This document shows, one piece after another, positions 39,901-40,512 of a stretch of 40,512 bases of DNA (within the stretch, counting starts at the first letter, position 1; each line of letters begins with the position of its first letter). The position numbers and the translations under genes are program-made. The notes under the pieces are model-generated. The model did no database searches. It saw only the letters and a list, made by a program, of their open reading frames with translations, and was not told the DNA's origin. Source of the DNA: Streptomyces sp. SID9727 (GTDB lineage: Bacteria; Actinomycetota; Actinomycetes; Streptomycetales; Streptomycetaceae); the NCBI RefSeq assembly GCF_010550605.1, contig NZ_JAAGNI010000402.1:1-40512 (forward strand), given 5' to 3'.

Positions 39901-40512
39901 TCAGGCCGTCGGCGAGGGTCTGGGTGGCGTCGATGCGGATGGGGAGGGTGTTGATGTAGAGGCCCGGGGTCCGGTTCGACGCGTCGCCGGCGTCCATGCG
40001 TCCGAGGAGGACGGTGCCGAAGACCGGGTGGGTCTGGCCGGTGGTCGCGGCGGCGACCCGTGCCCACGCCAAGTGGAAGAACGCCGCCGCACTCACCCCG
40101 TGACGCCGCGCCTGCACCCGGAGGCGCTCGGCGGCCTCCGCCGGCAACTCCACCACGGCCTCGCCGGTACCGCTGCCGTCGCCGTGGGTGTCGAGCACCC
40201 CGTAAGGCGCGGTCGGCTCCTCGACCTCGCCCAGCTCGCGGGCGAAGTAGGCCTGGTGCTGCTCGACCGAGACCGCCAGGCGTGCGTGTGCGACGAAGTC
40301 GCGGTACGGCGCAGGCTCCGGCAGCTGGGCCTCTTCCTGCTCCAGGTGCGCGCGCACCTCGGCGAAGAGGATCTCCAGCGCCTGGTGGTCGCGGATCAGG
40401 TGGTGGCTCTGCAACGCCAGCAGCCAGCGGTCCTGCTGGGGGTCCTGGGCGAGGGTGAGACGCATCAGCGGCGCGCGACGGATGTCCATCGACGCCGGAC
40501 ACGCCTCCAGCA
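36950..40512 (-). CDS. Nonribosomal peptide synthetase, terminal C-A-T-TE module (partial)
   Basis: At least 1187 residues; the frame runs off the right edge, so the start of the protein is missing. Domains in order: condensation domain (partial N-terminus; motif SHHLIRDH, LLGRMDAG..YINTLPIR), adenylation domain (YTSGSTGRPKGV, NSFGPTETT, GYLGR, the catalytic Lys in NGKLDR), thiolation domain (FFELGGHSLLAV), and thioesterase (LLGWSLGGVVAHE, with late CQHHEL for the His). By alignment to GrsA the pocket reads D-T-W-T-V-A-S-V-D-K; an Asp at the ninth position is often found with basic substrates such as Orn or Arg, so a basic residue is a tentative guess. As the last module with a thioesterase it would release the peptide. 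It may belong to a separate cluster. Confidence 0.9.
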   Translation of the reverse strand, partial: LEACPASMDIRRAPLMRLTLAQDPQQDRWLLALQSHHLIRDHQALEILFAEVRAHLEQEEAQLPEPAPYRDFVAHARLAVSVEQHQAYFARELGEVEEPTAPYGVLDTHGDGSGTGEAVVELPAEAAERLRVQARRHGVSAAAFFHLAWARVAAATTGQTHPVFGTVLLGRMDAGDASNRTPGLYINTLPIRIDATQTLADGLSSVQVQLSELLAHEHAPLTLAQQATSLPAQSPLFTSLLNYRHSRGADDTGTGLAGVTPLFGQERTNYPLTASVDDTGTGFRLSVQAGRPIDPEVVCALLHTTVENVVGALEEQRDTRLDRIPVLGAQQHEQLLTTWNDTVSEIPAATIPELFEAHVARAPEALAVVADGVDMTYAELDARANRLARLLRARGVGAGTSEGAETLVGVCLERGAELMVALLAIAKAGGAYMPIDAAYPADRIGYMLQDAAPVMVLVSSDTAPLLPAPAAASDAAAVLPPSALVLDAPETVAELAALDAAAPVGRTVRAADAAYVIYTSGSTGRPKGVLVSHAGVASLVAGHERYLGVGAGSRVGQFASAGFDTFGWEWFMALLTGAALVVIPQDRRLGEALPHFLTEQRVTHVTLPPAVLATLHEGSIAQDVVLVTAGEACPPDVMARWARGHRLFNSFGPTETTVDATLWRCDPSAGEVSIGSPVLNTRVFVLDEFLAPVPVGVAGEMYVAGAGLARGYLGRAGLTAERFVACPFGAAGERMYRTGDLARWRADGTLDYLGRTDDQVKIRGHRIELGEIEAALLGRSDVAQGVVIVREDVPGDRRLTAYVVPTAGTAVDTAAIRADLTSVLPGYMVPSATVVLDAIPLTVNGKLDRRALPAPDRTAVPAASYREPRTGDERLVCGVFAEVLGLERVGIDDNFFELGGHSLLAVTLVEKLRSTLGVALGIRNLFETPTVESLVRGLSRPAGADGLKVLLPLRTEGTRPPFFAVHPAGGLSWCYAPLTGIMPEAWPLYGLQARGLSEEGALPGSVKEMAADYLARIREVQQSGPYHLLGWSLGGVVAHEMAVQLQEAGEEVAALVVLDAYPSAGRERAEQDEEVDWTDAVLRVGERFGLDLSDEQVARAESVRANNIALATAHVPSTYQGDLIHVAALLGKPEGVPLGARWKPYVMGEVVQTALPCQHHELARPESLRAAWDTVAERLAGEPSEG

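Noticed and set aside
1..40512. CRISPR arrays, tRNA or rRNA genes, insertion sequences
   Set aside because: No regular repeat-spacer pattern, no tRNA-like cloverleaf with CCA and no transposase motif was seen by eye; the duplicated IclR region is not bounded by inverted repeats that could be recognised.

Overview
This is high-GC actinobacterial DNA, almost certainly Streptomyces. Codon third positions are GC-rich, GTG starts are common, many genes overlap by four bases (ATGA/GTGA), and the left part holds typical Streptomyces genes: an XRE/DUF397 pair, a GH18 chitinase with a DasR-type operator, and a solitary P450.

Layout. Positions 1-11.1 kb look like ordinary chromosome: a TauE/SafE exporter and a persulfide dioxygenase-rhodanese fusion behind two CsoR/CstR-like operators, a methyltransferase, a decayed alpha/beta hydrolase, a large FAD/Fe-S oxidoreductase, an XRE/DUF397 pair, two small hypothetical genes, a P450 and a secreted chitinase. 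From 11.87 kb the region looks accessory. A six-gene rightward operon (11868-19836) encodes a ThiG-like protein, a sugar-phosphatase-like HAD protein, two ABC exporter half-units, a nucleotidyltransferase-like protein with a C-terminal beta-sandwich-like region, and a GT2 glycosyltransferase. ThiG-like plus HAD plus GT is the arrangement expected for a 2-thiosugar pathway of the BexX type.

From 27.3 kb leftward a tightly coupled operon encodes dihydroorotate dehydrogenase (PyrD), an MFS carrier, an IclR regulator, a PyrE-like phosphoribosyltransferase, a carbamoyl-amino-acid hydrolase, PyrK and dihydroorotase (PyrC). There is no pyrB or carAB, so the set fits uptake and degradation or salvage of orotate, or a self-resistance or specialised nucleotide pathway. 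A second leftward operon (32534-27795) starts with an unannotated 43-codon cysteine-rich peptide, then a fusion of a HExxH-like domain with an M20 peptidase, then OMP decarboxylase (PyrF), a BtpA/SgcQ-family TIM barrel and a thymidylate-kinase-like protein. Diverging from it is a 24-codon peptide ending in GCQNCK, with its own ribosome binding site and terminator, followed by a convergent LuxR-type regulator.

From 34.2 to 36.6 kb lies a decayed second copy of the pyrD-MFS-iclR-PRT segment: a pyrD pseudogene with a large internal deletion and a nonsense codon, a possible stump of the MFS gene, an intact second IclR gene and a PRT-fold gene that has lost the PRPP motif. Both copies keep the same promoter layout, with TCCGC-N3-GCGGA boxes 155-156 bp apart, probably the IclR operators. 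The right edge is the 3' end of an NRPS gene (C-A-T-TE).

The most novel element is the combination of two small CxxC peptides, a HExxH-M20 fusion and duplicated pyrimidine genes. It suggests a peptide-based (RiPP or scaffold-peptide) pathway joined to pyrimidine chemistry, possibly with a thiosugar branch. Functions are inferred from motifs and context only.
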